DNA of 64,000 nt from CAVUCH01 sp963763095 (GCA_963763095.1 CAVXNR010000015.1:62001-126000), one strand, 5' to 3'. Numbered from the stretch's first letter, positions 27,013-36,491 are shown. Numbers and translations: made by a program. Notes: generated by a model not told the origin, from the letters alone.

Positions 27013-28004
27013 TATCGTCCCACCAGCACCTTCACGCGAAACGTCAGCCCGCCCAGGTTCGTTTCCCCGAATTCACCCGAGACGCCCGGCATGCCAAGCG
27101 CGTCCGGTACGGTCGTGTACTGCACTTCAAAGGCGGTAAACACCCACTTGCTCACCCCCACTTCGACGCCGCCGAGCGCGTGGTAGCTGGTGTGACGTTC
27201 GTCGACGTTCTCCGACGGGTCCGCGAACTCGGAGGTCTCGCGGAGGCGATACAATCCGAACCCGCCGCCCGCGTACGACACCAGCGTCGAGGTCGATCGG
27301 AAACGGTATCCGGCTGTCACAGTGATAGGGTTGATGGTGGCGCGGTTCTCGATGCCGAGCGGAAACACCTCGCCGTCCGACACGACCACGCGCTGACCCG
27401 TCTTCTTGAACTGTTCGAAGGAGCCCTCGACGAACAGCTTGTCGAAGATGACCACCTGCGCGCCGCCGCCATAGAAGGGCTGCCAGGCGCTGTCGAAGAT
27501 CGCATCGAAGGTGTCTTTCGCCTGGAACACGCCGTAGCTGCCAGTGGCGAAGCCACGCACGCCTACGGTGGGCGGCTTCGGTGCGGGCGCGCGAGGCGTT
27601 TGCGCCCTCGGGTTGCCGGACGCATCCCACATGGATTCGCTGCTCCTGGACTGGCGCAGCGGAATGTCCGGCGTGCCGGCGATGTGCTCGACGTGGGCGG
27701 CGAGCACGAATCCCGTGTTGCCCTTGCCGCCTTCCTTGGCTGGGACGAGAACCTCGATCCAGCGGTCCTCTCGTGCGACGGCCCGCAGGACGGTGCCCGA
27801 CTTGACGACCGCCAGCACCAGGCTGGGATTGCGTTTCCAGATCGTCGTCTGATCCTTGACCACGCGCACCTCGCTCGGCGCCGCGGGTTGTGCCGGTGTT
27901 TGCTCCTGGGCATCCACCGCGGCCGCCCCGAACGCGAGCGACAGGACCAGCGCGCCGATGCGCCCATGCACACGGGTCACGAGACCACCTCTCCGGGCGG
28001 TCAT
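27012..28004 (-). CDS. Exported SH3-like / outer-membrane beta-barrel protein
   Basis: 330 residues. Signal peptide (residues about 8-33, cleavage after VDAQ), then an SH3-like module (VRVVKDQTTIWKRN ... WIEVLVPAKEGGKGNTGFVLAAHVE), a Pro-rich linker (130-148), then about 180 residues of alternating beta-strands with Gly/aromatic turns (FATGSYGVFQAKDTF, TAGYRFRSTSTLVSYAGGGF) resembling OmpW/opacity-type barrels. Its start overlaps the stop of the upstream subtilase by 4 bp, so it is coupled to that protease. The function is unknown; envelope location is inferred. Confidence 0.7.
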   Translation of the reverse strand: MTARRGGLVTRVHGRIGALVLSLAFGAAAVDAQEQTPAQPAAPSEVRVVKDQTTIWKRNPSLVLAVVKSGTVLRAVAREDRWIEVLVPAKEGGKGNTGFVLAAHVEHIAGTPDIPLRQSRSSESMWDASGNPRAQTPRAPAPKPPTVGVRGFATGSYGVFQAKDTFDAIFDSAWQPFYGGGAQVVIFDKLFVEGSFEQFKKTGQRVVVSDGEVFPLGIENRATINPITVTAGYRFRSTSTLVSYAGGGFGLYRLRETSEFADPSENVDERHTSYHALGGVEVGVSKWVFTAFEVQYTTVPDALGMPGVSGEFGETNLGGLTFRVKVLVGR

Positions 28005-29449
28005 CGGCTCAGACCCAGGCCACGAATCGTGCGCCGCGGGTTGATGACCCCATAGCCCGTCTCGTTATCGCGTCCGGTTGCACCGGCATCTGTCGCGAAC
28101 GCCTTGATCGCCTCTTCCACGGCCTTCGGCGTCGTGATCCCCTGATCGATGAGGAGCGCGGCGAGCCCGCTCACGTGTGCGGTCGCCATGGACGTGCCTT
28201 GTTCGAACGAGTAGATGAACTGGTTGAACACACCCGCACTCGCCGCGTCCGGATCCAAGGTCTGTTGCAGGATGCCGTCGGCGTACTCGTCATTGTTCAG
28301 ATCCTGGTTGTTGTCGCCGCCCGGTGCGGCAATCTCGACGTAGTCGTTCACGTTCGAGTAGAACGAACGTGCCAGGTTGAAATCCACCGCGGCAACTGCC
28401 ATTGCGCCGTCCATGTCCTTGGCGTACACCGCCGGATAGGTCGGCGGGCTGCCCGCATCCCCATCGTTCCCGGCTGCGATCGCGAGGAAGGCGCCCTTCC
28501 CGATGGCGTATTCCATCGCATCCCGTGACGCCGTATTTTCGAAGAACGACCCGATGCTCAGGTTGATCACCTTGGCGCCGTTATCGGCTGCGTAGCGGAT
28601 GGCGCGTGCCACCGTCGACGCGCCGTACGGGAACGGCGCGTCGAACGCTGCGTCCCACTCCGTGTAGATGGCCTTGATCGGCATGATCGAGACGTTGAAC
28701 GACATCCCGGCCGTGCCCTCGTCGTTGTTGGTCGTCTGGGCAATCGTGCCCGCGATGTGCGTCCCGTGCCCATCGAAGTCGAAGGGTTCCGTATCGTCCC
28801 AGACGAAGTCGTACGGGCTCACGAACGGCACGCCCTTCAGTTCCGGAGCCTGAGCAAACGCTCCCTTGTCCTGGAACGCCACCCCGCTGTCGATGATCGC
28901 AACGACCACGGCGTTCTTGGCGCCGCGGTTCACGTCCCATGTCCGCTCCATGTCGATCTTCTGCAGGTTCCACTGGTAGCGATACAGCGGATCGTTCGGG
29001 CGGAACATCGTGAACACGCGTCCGTCGGGCTCCGCGTAGACCACTCCGGGCTTCCGAGCCATTTGCGCTGCCGCCGCGACGGGATCCGCGTCCGCCGGGA
29101 TGTCGACGTAGACGAAATCTGCGTGGTGCACCCCACGCACAGCCTGCCCGCCGATGTCCGCAGCCATGGTGCTCATCGCCTGCGGAGACACCCCCTCGGC
29201 GAATTTCACGACGATATGGCCGGGCACGTACTGGAGCCGTGTCGCGTCTCGCACCAGAGGGCGCCCGGCCCTGAGCACCTCGGGCGCGTCCGCTGCACGG
29301 TTTGGCTGTGCGAGCAGTGCCTGCTTTCGCGACTGCTGCTGAGCGTGCAGGTGTACTGGGGCACTCCAGGGCGAGAGCGCGAGCCCCAGCGATACCGTCG
29401 CGCCGGTGACCAGACGGGTGACGTGCGCGAAAGCAGGTGATCTACTCAT
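28001..29449 (-). CDS. Exported subtilisin-like serine protease (peptidase S8)
   Basis: 482 residues. Signal peptide (HVTRLVTGATVSLGLALSPW, ending near LHAQ). An I9-like prodomain region (LQYVPGHIVVKFAEG ... ADFVYVDIPADAD) is followed by the S8 domain. The triad is VVVAIIDSGVAF (Asp), HGTHIAGTIAQ (His) and GTSMATAHVSGLAALL (Ser), with the oxyanion Asn in AIAAGNDGDAGS. It is a secreted endoprotease. ATG 29449 is used; an in-frame ATG at 29464 would add five residues. Confidence 0.93.
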   Translation of the reverse strand: MSRSPAFAHVTRLVTGATVSLGLALSPWSAPVHLHAQQQSRKQALLAQPNRAADAPEVLRAGRPLVRDATRLQYVPGHIVVKFAEGVSPQAMSTMAADIGGQAVRGVHHADFVYVDIPADADPVAAAAQMARKPGVVYAEPDGRVFTMFRPNDPLYRYQWNLQKIDMERTWDVNRGAKNAVVVAIIDSGVAFQDKGAFAQAPELKGVPFVSPYDFVWDDTEPFDFDGHGTHIAGTIAQTTNNDEGTAGMSFNVSIMPIKAIYTEWDAAFDAPFPYGASTVARAIRYAADNGAKVINLSIGSFFENTASRDAMEYAIGKGAFLAIAAGNDGDAGSPPTYPAVYAKDMDGAMAVAAVDFNLARSFYSNVNDYVEIAAPGGDNNQDLNNDEYADGILQQTLDPDAASAGVFNQFIYSFEQGTSMATAHVSGLAALLIDQGITTPKAVEEAIKAFATDAGATGRDNETGYGVINPRRTIRGLGLSR

Positions 29450-29464
29450 GCACCGTAGCTCCAA

Positions 29465-29960
29465 GGGAAAACGGGGGAGAGCCGGTCGAGCGCCCGCGGC
29501 GCCTCGAGCGGGGAAGTCTGATAATGCTTGAAATGCGGTCCTGGTTCAATCGTCGAGCCCGTAGGAGGGCCGGCCCGGCGGCGCCCTCTTGCATTCCGGG
29601 ACCTCGCTGATCGCACGCGACTCCCGGGCAAACCCGTAACAACCAGCGTTCGCGCGGACGTTCCCACTGGACGTCAGATCCTCGCGCCCTCGTCAACGCA
29701 CGTTGCCCATACCGGCCGCCTCGCGCCGGTGGGTGTCAGGGCTGCGGCCGAAGTGATGGGCGCAAATTCCAGCCGCTCACCATGATGCGGCGCCGGACCC
29801 CGCACGCCGTTCCGTGGACGCTGCCTTGCTCTCGAGTCGCGCGGCCTCTCCGGCCGCGACCTGGTGGAGCCCGACCTCACTCTGCGTGGTCGTGCCGGAG
29901 AGGCGACTCCCAATCATCGGCGGTTGGACGAACCAGCGAGAGGTCTAAGGAGCAGGACAG
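29465..29960. other. About 500-bp intergenic region between divergent subtilase and comEA-like genes
   Basis: No convincing coding region. A TGATAAT sequence at 29517-29523 is a -10-like candidate. An imperfect inverted repeat lies at 29837-29862 (GTCGCGCGGCC / GGCCGCGAC). AAGGAGC at 29949-29955 is a good ribosome-binding site for the gene at 29961. Promoters for both divergent genes should lie here, but I cannot place them with confidence. Confidence 0.4.
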
Positions 29961-30275
29961 ATGATTCGTACATCGATCGGACTGGTGGTCGCGGCGGTCC
30001 TTCTGGCGGGGCCGACCGTGCACGCGGCTGGCGGCTCTCAAGACGCGTCGGAGGCCAAGACGGCGGTCGCCGCAGTCAACCTGAACACGGCGTCTGCCAC
30101 GCAGCTCGAGGAGCTGCCCGGCATCGGGGCCAAGATGGCGCTGCGCATCGTGGAATACCGTCAGAAGAACGGCGGGTTCAAGAAAATCGAGGACCTGATG
30201 AACGTCAAGGGCATTGGCGAGAAGGCTTTTCTGAAGCTGAAGCCCCATCTGACGGTCTCCCCGCCAAAGGCCTGA
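29961..30275 (+). CDS. Secreted helix-hairpin-helix protein, ComEA-like
   Basis: 104 residues. Signal peptide (IRTSIGLVVAAVLLAGPTVHA) followed by one ComEA-type double helix-hairpin-helix: VNLNTASATQLEELPGIGAK and IEDLMNVKGIGEKAFLKLKP. Such proteins bind double-stranded DNA non-specifically at the cell surface, in ComEA during natural transformation. It lacks the transmembrane stalk of longer ComEA. The following genes encode a pseudopilin and a PilZ protein, which agrees with a pilus/DNA-uptake context, although no machinery genes are present here. Confidence 0.88.
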   Translation: MIRTSIGLVVAAVLLAGPTVHAAGGSQDASEAKTAVAAVNLNTASATQLEELPGIGAKMALRIVEYRQKNGGFKKIEDLMNVKGIGEKAFLKLKPHLTVSPPKA

Positions 30276-30340
30276 CGGTTGCGAGCTCGGCCCGCCGTTC
30301 CCGTCGGCTCACCGGCGGGAACGGCGCCCGACGCACGGCT

Positions 30341-30916
30341 ATGCATGGCTACTCTCTGATCGACGTGCTCGTCACCATGGCGGTTGCCGGCTGCGTCATT
30401 TCGATCTCGGTCCCGCGCCTGGACGCCGCCCTGGATGCGTGGCGCGCGCGGGGTGCGGCCTACTTCCTGGCCGAACGCGTCGCGCTCACACGTATGCAGG
30501 CCGTGCACCGGGGCGGCAACGTGGCGTTGCGGTTCGAGGCGGAGGACGGCACGTTCCGTCTCCAGGCCTACGCCGACGGGAACGACAACGGCGTGCGCAG
30601 CGCGGATATCGGTGGTGGCTACGACCCGCCCATAACGCCGCCGGATCGAGTCGATCACCTGTTTCCTGGTGCGCGCTTCGGCTTCATCCCAGGCGCGCGG
30701 CTGATCGATGGCACGGCCGTGGGGACCGGCGACGATCCGATCCGGTTTGGTGTCACGCGCATGATCGCGAGCGCTCCGGCCGGGACGGCCACGTCGGGCA
30801 CGGCGTACATCAGGGGACGGGGTCCCGTGCAGTTCGCGGTCGTGGTGCTCGGCGCCACGGGACGCGCGCGTGTGATGCGATTCGATCCGGTGACCCGGCA
30901 ATGGCTCACACCGTAG
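30341..30916 (+). CDS. Type IV pilin-like / GspH-type minor pseudopilin
   Basis: 191 residues. The very short leader MHG is followed by YSLIDVLVTMAVAGCVISIS, the N-methylated hydrophobic helix of type IV pilins with Asp replacing the usual Glu5. Prepilin peptidase would cut after Gly3. The C-terminal domain resembles FimT/GspH minor pseudopilins. A longer leader would be possible if translation began at a GTG upstream (frame is open). The next gene overlaps its 3' end. Confidence 0.82.
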   Translation: MHGYSLIDVLVTMAVAGCVISISVPRLDAALDAWRARGAAYFLAERVALTRMQAVHRGGNVALRFEAEDGTFRLQAYADGNDNGVRSADIGGGYDPPITPPDRVDHLFPGARFGFIPGARLIDGTAVGTGDDPIRFGVTRMIASAPAGTATSGTAYIRGRGPVQFAVVVLGATGRARVMRFDPVTRQWLTP

Positions 30917-31275
30917 GGGTGCCGGACACGACCGACGGGTTGCCACGGCGGGAGCGTCGCACGTTTTCACGCGTGCACTACGCGCGCGGGATCCTGCCGC
31001 CGGGCGTGCGCGTGCAGCCGGCCCGCGAGGTCATTGCCGTGAACCTCTCGCGCGGGGGCGTGCTGGTGGAGAGTGCGTGGCGCTTTCGGCCCGGCGGCAG
31101 CGTCACCGTGCACGTCCAGCAGGGAACCGGCGGGTTCCAGGTGCGCGGGGCCGTCGAGCGATGCCTGGTGCACGCTCTCGAGCGGGGCGGGGGTGTGCGC
31201 TACCGCGCCGCGATCAGGTTCGAGGCGCCGCTCGTCGGCGATCCCCCGACCGATGCGTTGTACGGCGCCGGCTGA
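30901..31275 (+). CDS. PilZ-domain c-di-GMP receptor
   Basis: 124 residues. Both PilZ ligand motifs are present: RRERRTFSR (RxxxR) near residues 15-25 and NLSRGGVLVE (N/DxSxxG) near 43-52. It is a single-domain PilZ protein that would sense cyclic di-GMP and alter pilus or surface behaviour. ATG at 30901 overlaps the pseudopilin by 16 bp; GTG at 30919, just after its stop, is an alternative. A 34-bp fragment almost identical to its 5' region reappears at 32708-32741 as part of a local duplication. Confidence 0.85.
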   Translation: MAHTVGVPDTTDGLPRRERRTFSRVHYARGILPPGVRVQPAREVIAVNLSRGGVLVESAWRFRPGGSVTVHVQQGTGGFQVRGAVERCLVHALERGGGVRYRAAIRFEAPLVGDPPTDALYGAG

Positions 31276-31292
31276 ACTCAGCGCACGTGAGC

Positions 31293-31517
31293 CGTGATCG
31301 TGTGCGATCCGCCGGGGCGAGGCGTATAGTGGCACGCGATCAGGAGACCGCGTGGATCGACGAACGTTCGTGCGCCTGCTGGGCGGCGGTGCCCCTCGCG
31401 ACGCCGCGAGACACAGACAAACGTCCGCGCGTGCGCGTGGTCAGTCAGTATCGCCCTTTCGTGACCCCAGGCATGCCGGGCCGCTCCCCGGGGCTCGTCG
31501 TCGCCGTGGGCTCGGAC
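31293..31517 (+). repeat. Direct repeat, copy A: promoter plus DUF362 5' end
   Basis: Closely matches 32741-32982 (copy B), including an identical 45-bp block at 31321-31365 that holds TATAGT (31325-31330), AGGAGA and the GTG start. The two copies flank the App1 gene. Confidence 0.85.
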
Positions 31518-31540
31518 CCGCGTGGCGGCCTCGCTCCGCG
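31352..31540 (+). pseudogene. Truncated 5' fragment of a DUF362 gene
   Basis: From GTG 31352 the sequence encodes the same Tat-like start as the intact gene at 32806 (MDRRTFVRLL), then, after a one-base frame change at about 31381, VPLATPRDTDKRPRVRVVSQ and PFVTPGMPGRSPGLVVAVGS. Similarity to the intact gene stops at about 31517, where it runs into unrelated sequence before the App1 gene. The fragment shares promoter and ribosome-binding site with the intact copy and may still be transcribed. Confidence 0.75.
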
Positions 31541-31661
31541 TGTGGGCCAGATGTCTACGTCCCACCGATCAGCCGTTGGGCTGCACTGCCCGACATCTAC
31601 ACGTTCGCGAAATTCTCTCGATAAGATGCGCGCGCGTCAGTTCACTTTCAGGAGGTCGCTC

Positions 31662-32675
31662 ATGTCCAAGGAAAAACACGTCACAGTGTTTCCAACCTAC
31701 GGCTACCGCACTGGCGCCGGCTGGACCGTACCCGTGAGAGTGTGGGTGCACAAACAGCGGCGCTTGGACCACCTTTCGGACGATCACATTCGCGCGCTCC
31801 TCCTGGACGACGAGGGTGGCCCGCTGCCGACGGATGAGGAAATCGTCAGGTGTCGGGAGTGCATTGCGGACTTTGTCGCCGACAGCGATTCAGGCGAGCG
31901 AGTGGTCCTTTTTGGCGAGGACGGACGCGAGCTTTACCGGTTCCCGTCGAGAACCGACGCCAACGGCCTCGCGGAAGGAGAGCTCCATCTGCCTGGCGAT
32001 CGCTCAGATCGCCTCACGATCACAGCCAGGGTGACAGGAACGCTGGGTAGAACTTTCGACGGCACGGGAATCATCATCCTCCTCGAGCCGGAAGGGAAAT
32101 CGGTCGTTTCCGACATCGACGACACAATCAAGGTGAGCGAGATTCCAGCGGGGAAGGCAATCATCCTGCGGAACACGTTCCTCCGTCCGTACGTCGCCGC
32201 TGAGGGAATGCGGGACCGGTACCACGGTCTGGGCGATGTCTCCTTCCATTACGTGTCCGGAAGCCCGTGGCAGCTTTTCGGACTGCTACATAAATTCCTA
32301 ATCGAACAGGATGGTTTTCCATGGGGTACATTTCACATGAAAAGCCTGAGGACCAGCCCACTCGATCTGCCGAACTTCATCAGAGACCTAAAAAACTTCG
32401 TCACAGGGAAGGACGCCACGAAGGAGCAGAAGATCAGCCAGATCTCAGCGCTAATGGACAACCTTCCGGGCCGGAAGTTTACGCTCATCGGCGATTCGGG
32501 GGAACTTGACCCGGAGGTGTTCACCGGGCTACGGACGACGCGCGGCGCGCAGATCGAGAAGATTGTGATTCGCGACGTGGTAGACGCAGGACGCCAGGCC
32601 CCGGAGAGGCTACGCGGTGTTGACGAAATCATCGACGCACCCTTGATCCAGCGCGGGATGTCTCAGTTCAGGTGA
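31662..32675 (+). CDS. App1-like phosphatidate phosphatase (DUF2183)
   Basis: 337 residues. The HAD-like catalytic motif is SDIDDTIKVSEI (DxDxT), followed by HYVSGSPWQLFG and the distal acidic motif LIGDSGELDPEVF, all typical of App1/DUF2183 lipid phosphatases, which in yeast App1 dephosphorylate phosphatidic acid. Preceded by AGGAGG 8 nt before ATG. Codon use is visibly less GC-rich than in neighbours (for example around 32280-32400), and the gene lies between two copies of a 220-bp direct repeat, which suggests recent acquisition. Confidence 0.87.
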   Translation: MSKEKHVTVFPTYGYRTGAGWTVPVRVWVHKQRRLDHLSDDHIRALLLDDEGGPLPTDEEIVRCRECIADFVADSDSGERVVLFGEDGRELYRFPSRTDANGLAEGELHLPGDRSDRLTITARVTGTLGRTFDGTGIIILLEPEGKSVVSDIDDTIKVSEIPAGKAIILRNTFLRPYVAAEGMRDRYHGLGDVSFHYVSGSPWQLFGLLHKFLIEQDGFPWGTFHMKSLRTSPLDLPNFIRDLKNFVTGKDATKEQKISQISALMDNLPGRKFTLIGDSGELDPEVFTGLRTTRGAQIEKIVIRDVVDAGRQAPERLRGVDEIIDAPLIQRGMSQFR

Positions 32676-32707
32676 ACCATGGTGGACGAAGGGGATCGAC
32701 GTCAGGT

Positions 32708-32982
32708 GCCACGACGGGAGCGTCGCACTTTTTCACGCGTGTGATCCGTGGTCGTGTGCGATTCGCCGGCGCAAGGCGTATAGTGGCACGCGATCAGGAG
32801 ACCGCGTGGATCGACGAACCTTCGTGCGCCTGCTGGCGGCGGTACCCCTCGCGACACCGCGAGACACACCGAGAGACACACACGACGTCCCGCCGCGTGC
32901 GCGTGGTCAGTCAGTATCGCCCTTCCGTGACCCCAGGCATGCCGGGCCGCTATCCCGGACGCGTCGTCGCCGTGGGCTCGGA
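32708..32982 (+). repeat. Direct repeat, copy B: PilZ fragment plus promoter plus DUF362 5' end
   Basis: 32708-32741 nearly equals 30942-30975 inside the PilZ gene, and 32741-32982 matches 31293-31517. The PilZ body present before copy A is missing here, so copy B looks like a tandem duplicate of a PilZ-DUF362 unit that has lost most of PilZ. Confidence 0.8.
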
Positions 32983-33958
32983 CCAGGTGCTCGACGCTGT
33001 GACCCGCGCATCGGACGGCGGCGTCGTCCGGGAGATGATGGCCCGCGGCATGTGCGCACTCACGGGAACGCGCGCGCCCGGAGACGCGTGGCGCCACTTC
33101 TTCGAACCCGCCGACGTCGTGGGCATCAAGGTCAACTGCGGCGGGCATCCTTACGTCGTCTCGGACCACGCGATCGTCGCGGAAACCGTGCGCCAATTGA
33201 TGGATGCCGGCGTGCCGCCCACGCAGATCTACGTGTACGAGCGCTTCCAGCAGCAGCTCGATGCCGTGAACTACGCACCGCATCTGCCCGGGGAGGTTCA
33301 GATTGTCGCCGCCGAGCGAGAGAACGCCTACTCGGATAACAGCGGCTACGATCCGGCCACGTACGTGGAGGCCGATCTGTTCGGTGAGGAGGACACCCGC
33401 TCGAACATGATGCGGCTGATCACGGGCCGGCTCACGAAGATCATCAACATCCCGAACGTCAAGGACCACGGCGCGACCGGTGCGACCGGCTGTCTCAAGA
33501 ACATCGCGTACGGCAGCTTCTCGAACGTCGCACGCACGCACTACGGGAGCCGCTCGCACACATACTCGTTCGTCGGCCGCCTCGCGTCGGTTGAGCCCCT
33601 GAGGTCTCGCACGGTCCTGCAAATCATGGACGGGCTGCGCGGTGTGTGGCACGGTGGTCCCTTCGCGCACACTGATCGTTTCGTCTTCTATCCGCGCCGC
33701 ATCTTCTTCGGCACCGACCCGGTGGCCATCGATCGGCTGCTGCTCGACATCATCGATCAGAAGCGGAAGGCGGAAGGGGCGATTTCCATCTGGGATCGCT
33801 CCCCTGCGTCACTGCGGCCCGACGACATGTCCGCGCGTGACAGCGATCCCAATGTGAACATCCTGATCCGTGAGCCCGGGCACGTGGAATACGCGTCGCG
33901 CCTCGGGCTTGGCGTGTACGACATGGCGCGGATCACGGTGCAGCAGCTCCAGGTATGA
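32806..33958 (+). CDS. Exported DUF362 protein, frame break near 5' end
   Basis: About 383 residues when repaired. Tat-like start MDRRTFVRLLAAVPLATP, preceded by AGGAGA. After about 32895 the reading frame shifts, then continues VRVVSQYRPSVTPGMPG and the DUF362 core: VGIKVNCGGHP, INIPNVKDHGATGATGCLKN, FFGTDPVAIDRLLLDII. DUF362 proteins are often tied to iron-sulfur or ferredoxin-like modules, but no cluster-binding cysteines are obvious here and the function is unknown. It overlaps the next gene by 4 bp. Confidence 0.8.
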
Positions 33959-34932
33959 GAGGGCTGGTGGCACTGCTTTGGGTGGCAGCGTTGCAGACGG
34001 GGCAGCAACCCGTACTCCCGTGCGTCTATTGGGCTCGCCCCGTGGCCGACACCCTCGCAATCATCCGGGAGGCGGGCATCGAGCGCCTGTGTGTGCCGCC
34101 TGAGCTCGCGCCGTCGTGGCGCGACGCCGGAATCGACGTGGTCGAGATCAGTCCTGAGGATCTCGCCTCGCGCAAGGCGCTGCCGGCGCCTGGCATCGCG
34201 CACCGAGCCGACCTCGTGTCTGCCACACGCAGCCCCTGGCTGGTGGCGAACGGCTGGCAGTTCCTGCGTGCGCCCGACGGACGGTTCAAGTACGACCTGA
34301 AGACGGGCGCGGGCGCTCTGGCCGCGGCTGAGGCCGTTGCGTATGGCGGCGACGCCATCCTCTCGATTGACGCCTCCGGCATCTCCGAGCTTGGAGCGAT
34401 GCTGGCCTTTTTACGACAAGTTCCGGCGCCTGCCGCTCAGGCCTCGCTCGGTGACCTCGGGGTTGTGGACGATGGGTCCGAAGAGATGGGGGAGGTGCTG
34501 AACTTGCTCTCGCGCCGGAACCTGCTGTTTGAGATCGTGAGGGCAGGCGATCGGCGCTTCCCGGTCACGGTTGCTCTGGGCAGTAAACGATACCCGCGTG
34601 AGAAGGCCGCCGATCCGAGTGCGCTTGCACTCGAGGTGCGGCGTGAGCTCACGGATCAAGCCCGCACGATACGCGTCTACGGCAGTGAGGCGGTGATCGG
34701 CCGGGTGACACGCCACGCGAGCGGTCTCCGTGTGCAGCTGCTGAACTATGGCGGTCGTGAGATCCAGGGCTTACGTGTGCGCCTGCGCGGGGTCTACGGT
34801 CGCGCTGAAGCGCTCGTGTCTGGCGTGGGACGAGTGGCGCTTGAGGACGTGGTCACGGGCGACGGTGCAACGGAGCTGTCACTTCCGCGCCTGACGATTT
34901 ACGCCAGCGTCGATCTGGGGGCGGCCCGCTGA
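33955..34932 (+). CDS. Exported protein of unknown function coupled to DUF362
   Basis: 325 residues, not recognised. A short N-terminal hydrophobic segment (RGLVALLWVAALQTG) suggests export. The N-terminal half reads like a partial alpha/beta barrel (ADTLAIIREAGIERLCVPPE, AEAVAYGGDAILSID, AMLAFLRQV), and the C-terminal 90 residues like a beta-sandwich (GRVTRHASGLRVQLLNYGGR, LRVRLRGVYGRAEA). This layout resembles glycoside-hydrolase-like proteins, which is only a guess. ATG overlaps the DUF362 stop by 4 bp. Its 3' end overlaps the convergent apbE by about 50 bp. Confidence 0.65.
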   Translation: MRGLVALLWVAALQTGQQPVLPCVYWARPVADTLAIIREAGIERLCVPPELAPSWRDAGIDVVEISPEDLASRKALPAPGIAHRADLVSATRSPWLVANGWQFLRAPDGRFKYDLKTGAGALAAAEAVAYGGDAILSIDASGISELGAMLAFLRQVPAPAAQASLGDLGVVDDGSEEMGEVLNLLSRRNLLFEIVRAGDRRFPVTVALGSKRYPREKAADPSALALEVRRELTDQARTIRVYGSEAVIGRVTRHASGLRVQLLNYGGREIQGLRVRLRGVYGRAEALVSGVGRVALEDVVTGDGATELSLPRLTIYASVDLGAAR

Positions 34933-35977
34933 CGCGCGCTGATCGCGGAGGTGGACCATCTGCCACCCGCGGCGCGCGGGAAGGAGGAAATACGCCTCCA
35001 CTCCCGCCTGCCCAGCCAGGCTCGTGCGGCTCCCCTCGACACCGCGCACGAACAGCGCATCGTCCAGCGCGTCGCCATCCGTGCCGGTCGGGGCTAGCAC
35101 CGCGACCGTGAGCACGCCTTGCACGGGACGGCCCGTGCGGGGGTTCATGATGTGGGCGTATCGCGTGCCGCCCGCGCGCGAAGAACTTCTCGGAGCTGCC
35201 CGCCACCGAGACCGCCCGGTCGCGCAGCGCTACGGTGAACGCAACCCGTGCCGGGTCCAGCGGATCCTGGATGCTGACTTGCCAGTCGTCCCGCCCTGGT
35301 GGGGCTCCGATAGCGTAGACCGTGCTGCCGCCCGCGCTGATGAGCGCGGCGCGGACGCCGCGCTGCCGCAGCAGACCGACGACGCGATCCACCGCGTAGC
35401 CCTTCGCGATGCCGCCGAGATCGAGCTCGACTCCCGGAGTGTCGAATCTGATCGTTCGATCCGCAGCGTTGAGACGCACGTGGCGGTATCCGACCCGCCG
35501 TCGCACGGCCACCAGCTCGCGCCGTGTCGGCACACGGCCGTCATCCTGGAAGAAGCCCCAGAGTTTCATGAGGGGGCCGACCGTGATGTCGAACGCACCC
35601 TCGGAGCTGCGGCTGTAGTCGAGCGACTGCCCGATGAAGTCGAAGAGCTCGGGATCGACGGGCACCGCGCTATGTGCCGCCTGGCGATTCAGCTGCGACA
35701 ATGGGCTGTCTGGCCGGTAATGGCTCATGAGGCGATCGATGCGATCGACTTCATCGAGCGCCTCATCGAGGGTGCGGGACAGGGTGTCGCGGTGCGTGCT
35801 GTAGGCGGCGATGGAGTACACGCAGCCCATCGACAATCGAGCGGTCTCGTGCCGTTCGAGCTCGCCGTCAGCGGCGGGCACCCCGTGAGCGCTGGGCACC
35901 CCGTGGCAGGCGACGCAGAGCAGAACCGCGCCCGCCACGCGGATGGAACCGGACGCCTGCCGCACAGCACTCGTCAT
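34879..35977 (-). CDS. apbE: FAD:protein FMN transferase ApbE, lipoprotein-type, frame break inside
   Basis: N-terminus RVAGAVLLCVAC has a lipobox-like Cys, so it is probably anchored outside the cytoplasm. The ApbE core follows: MGCVYSIAAY, DRLMSHYRPDSPLSQLN, ELDLGGIAKGYAVDRV, ALISAGGSTVYAIG and SVAGSSEKFF. At about 35170 one extra G breaks the frame; the next frame continues with the metal-binding HIMNPRTGRPVQGVLTV and ends at 34879. ApbE attaches FMN covalently to Ser/Thr of exported flavoproteins. It lies 37 bp downstream of ridA on the same strand; its target flavoprotein is not evident here. Confidence 0.88.
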
Positions 35978-36014
35978 TCAGGGATGCCGTCCTGCGGCTC
36001 GAGGCAGATTGGCG

Positions 36015-36491
36015 CTACAGCGCCGCGATGCAATCGATCTCCACCAGCGAGTTGCCGGGGATTCCTCCCGCGGCGGCAATCGTGGTGCGAACGCCCGGTT
36101 CAGGCCCGAACCGGCCGAGGAACACCTCGTTCATCGCTGCATAGTCCTTGAGGTCATTCAGATACACGTTCACCTTGAGCACCTTCTCCATCGAGGATCC
36201 GGCCTGCTCCAGACGCTTCTTCATCTCGTCGAGCACGTGCGAGGTGTGGGCCTTGATGTCGCCTTCGAAATGCGCGCCGATGCCGGAGACGAACACGAGG
36301 CCGCCGTAGGACACGACGCCGCTGAAGAGCGGCGTCTTCTCCGGCCGCTTGCCGCCGTCCCAATGAACCTTCTTCACAGGTTTGTCCGCCGGCTTCTCCT
36401 GACTGTGCACGGCCGCCGGCGCTACCGCCGCGGCTGTGACCGCGACAGCGGGTACCTGCGCGAGAAAACTGCGTCGCGTGGGCTTCTTCAC
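36015..36491 (-). CDS. Tat-exported RidA/YjgF family protein
   Basis: 158 residues. KPTRRSFLAQVPAVAV is a Tat signal (twin arginine, then hydrophobic segment). The RidA domain follows with LFSGVVSYGGLVFVSG, VLDEMKKRLEQAGSSMEKVLKVNVYL and, near the end, GVRTTIAAAGGIPGNSLVEIDC, in which the catalytic Arg is conserved. RidA proteins hydrolyse reactive enamine/imine intermediates made by PLP enzymes; an exported version is unusual. GTG at 36491 is preceded by AAGGAGGT at ideal spacing, which decides the start over the upstream ATG at 36524. Confidence 0.87.
   Translation of the reverse strand: MKKPTRRSFLAQVPAVAVTAAAVAPAAVHSQEKPADKPVKKVHWDGGKRPEKTPLFSGVVSYGGLVFVSGIGAHFEGDIKAHTSHVLDEMKKRLEQAGSSMEKVLKVNVYLNDLKDYAAMNEVFLGRFGPEPGVRTTIAAAGGIPGNSLVEIDCIAAL

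Noticed and set aside
31661..32982. App1 gene as a classical transposon with terminal repeats
   Set aside because: The flanking repeats are direct, include genuine host promoter and gene sequence, and no transposase or inverted termini are present.
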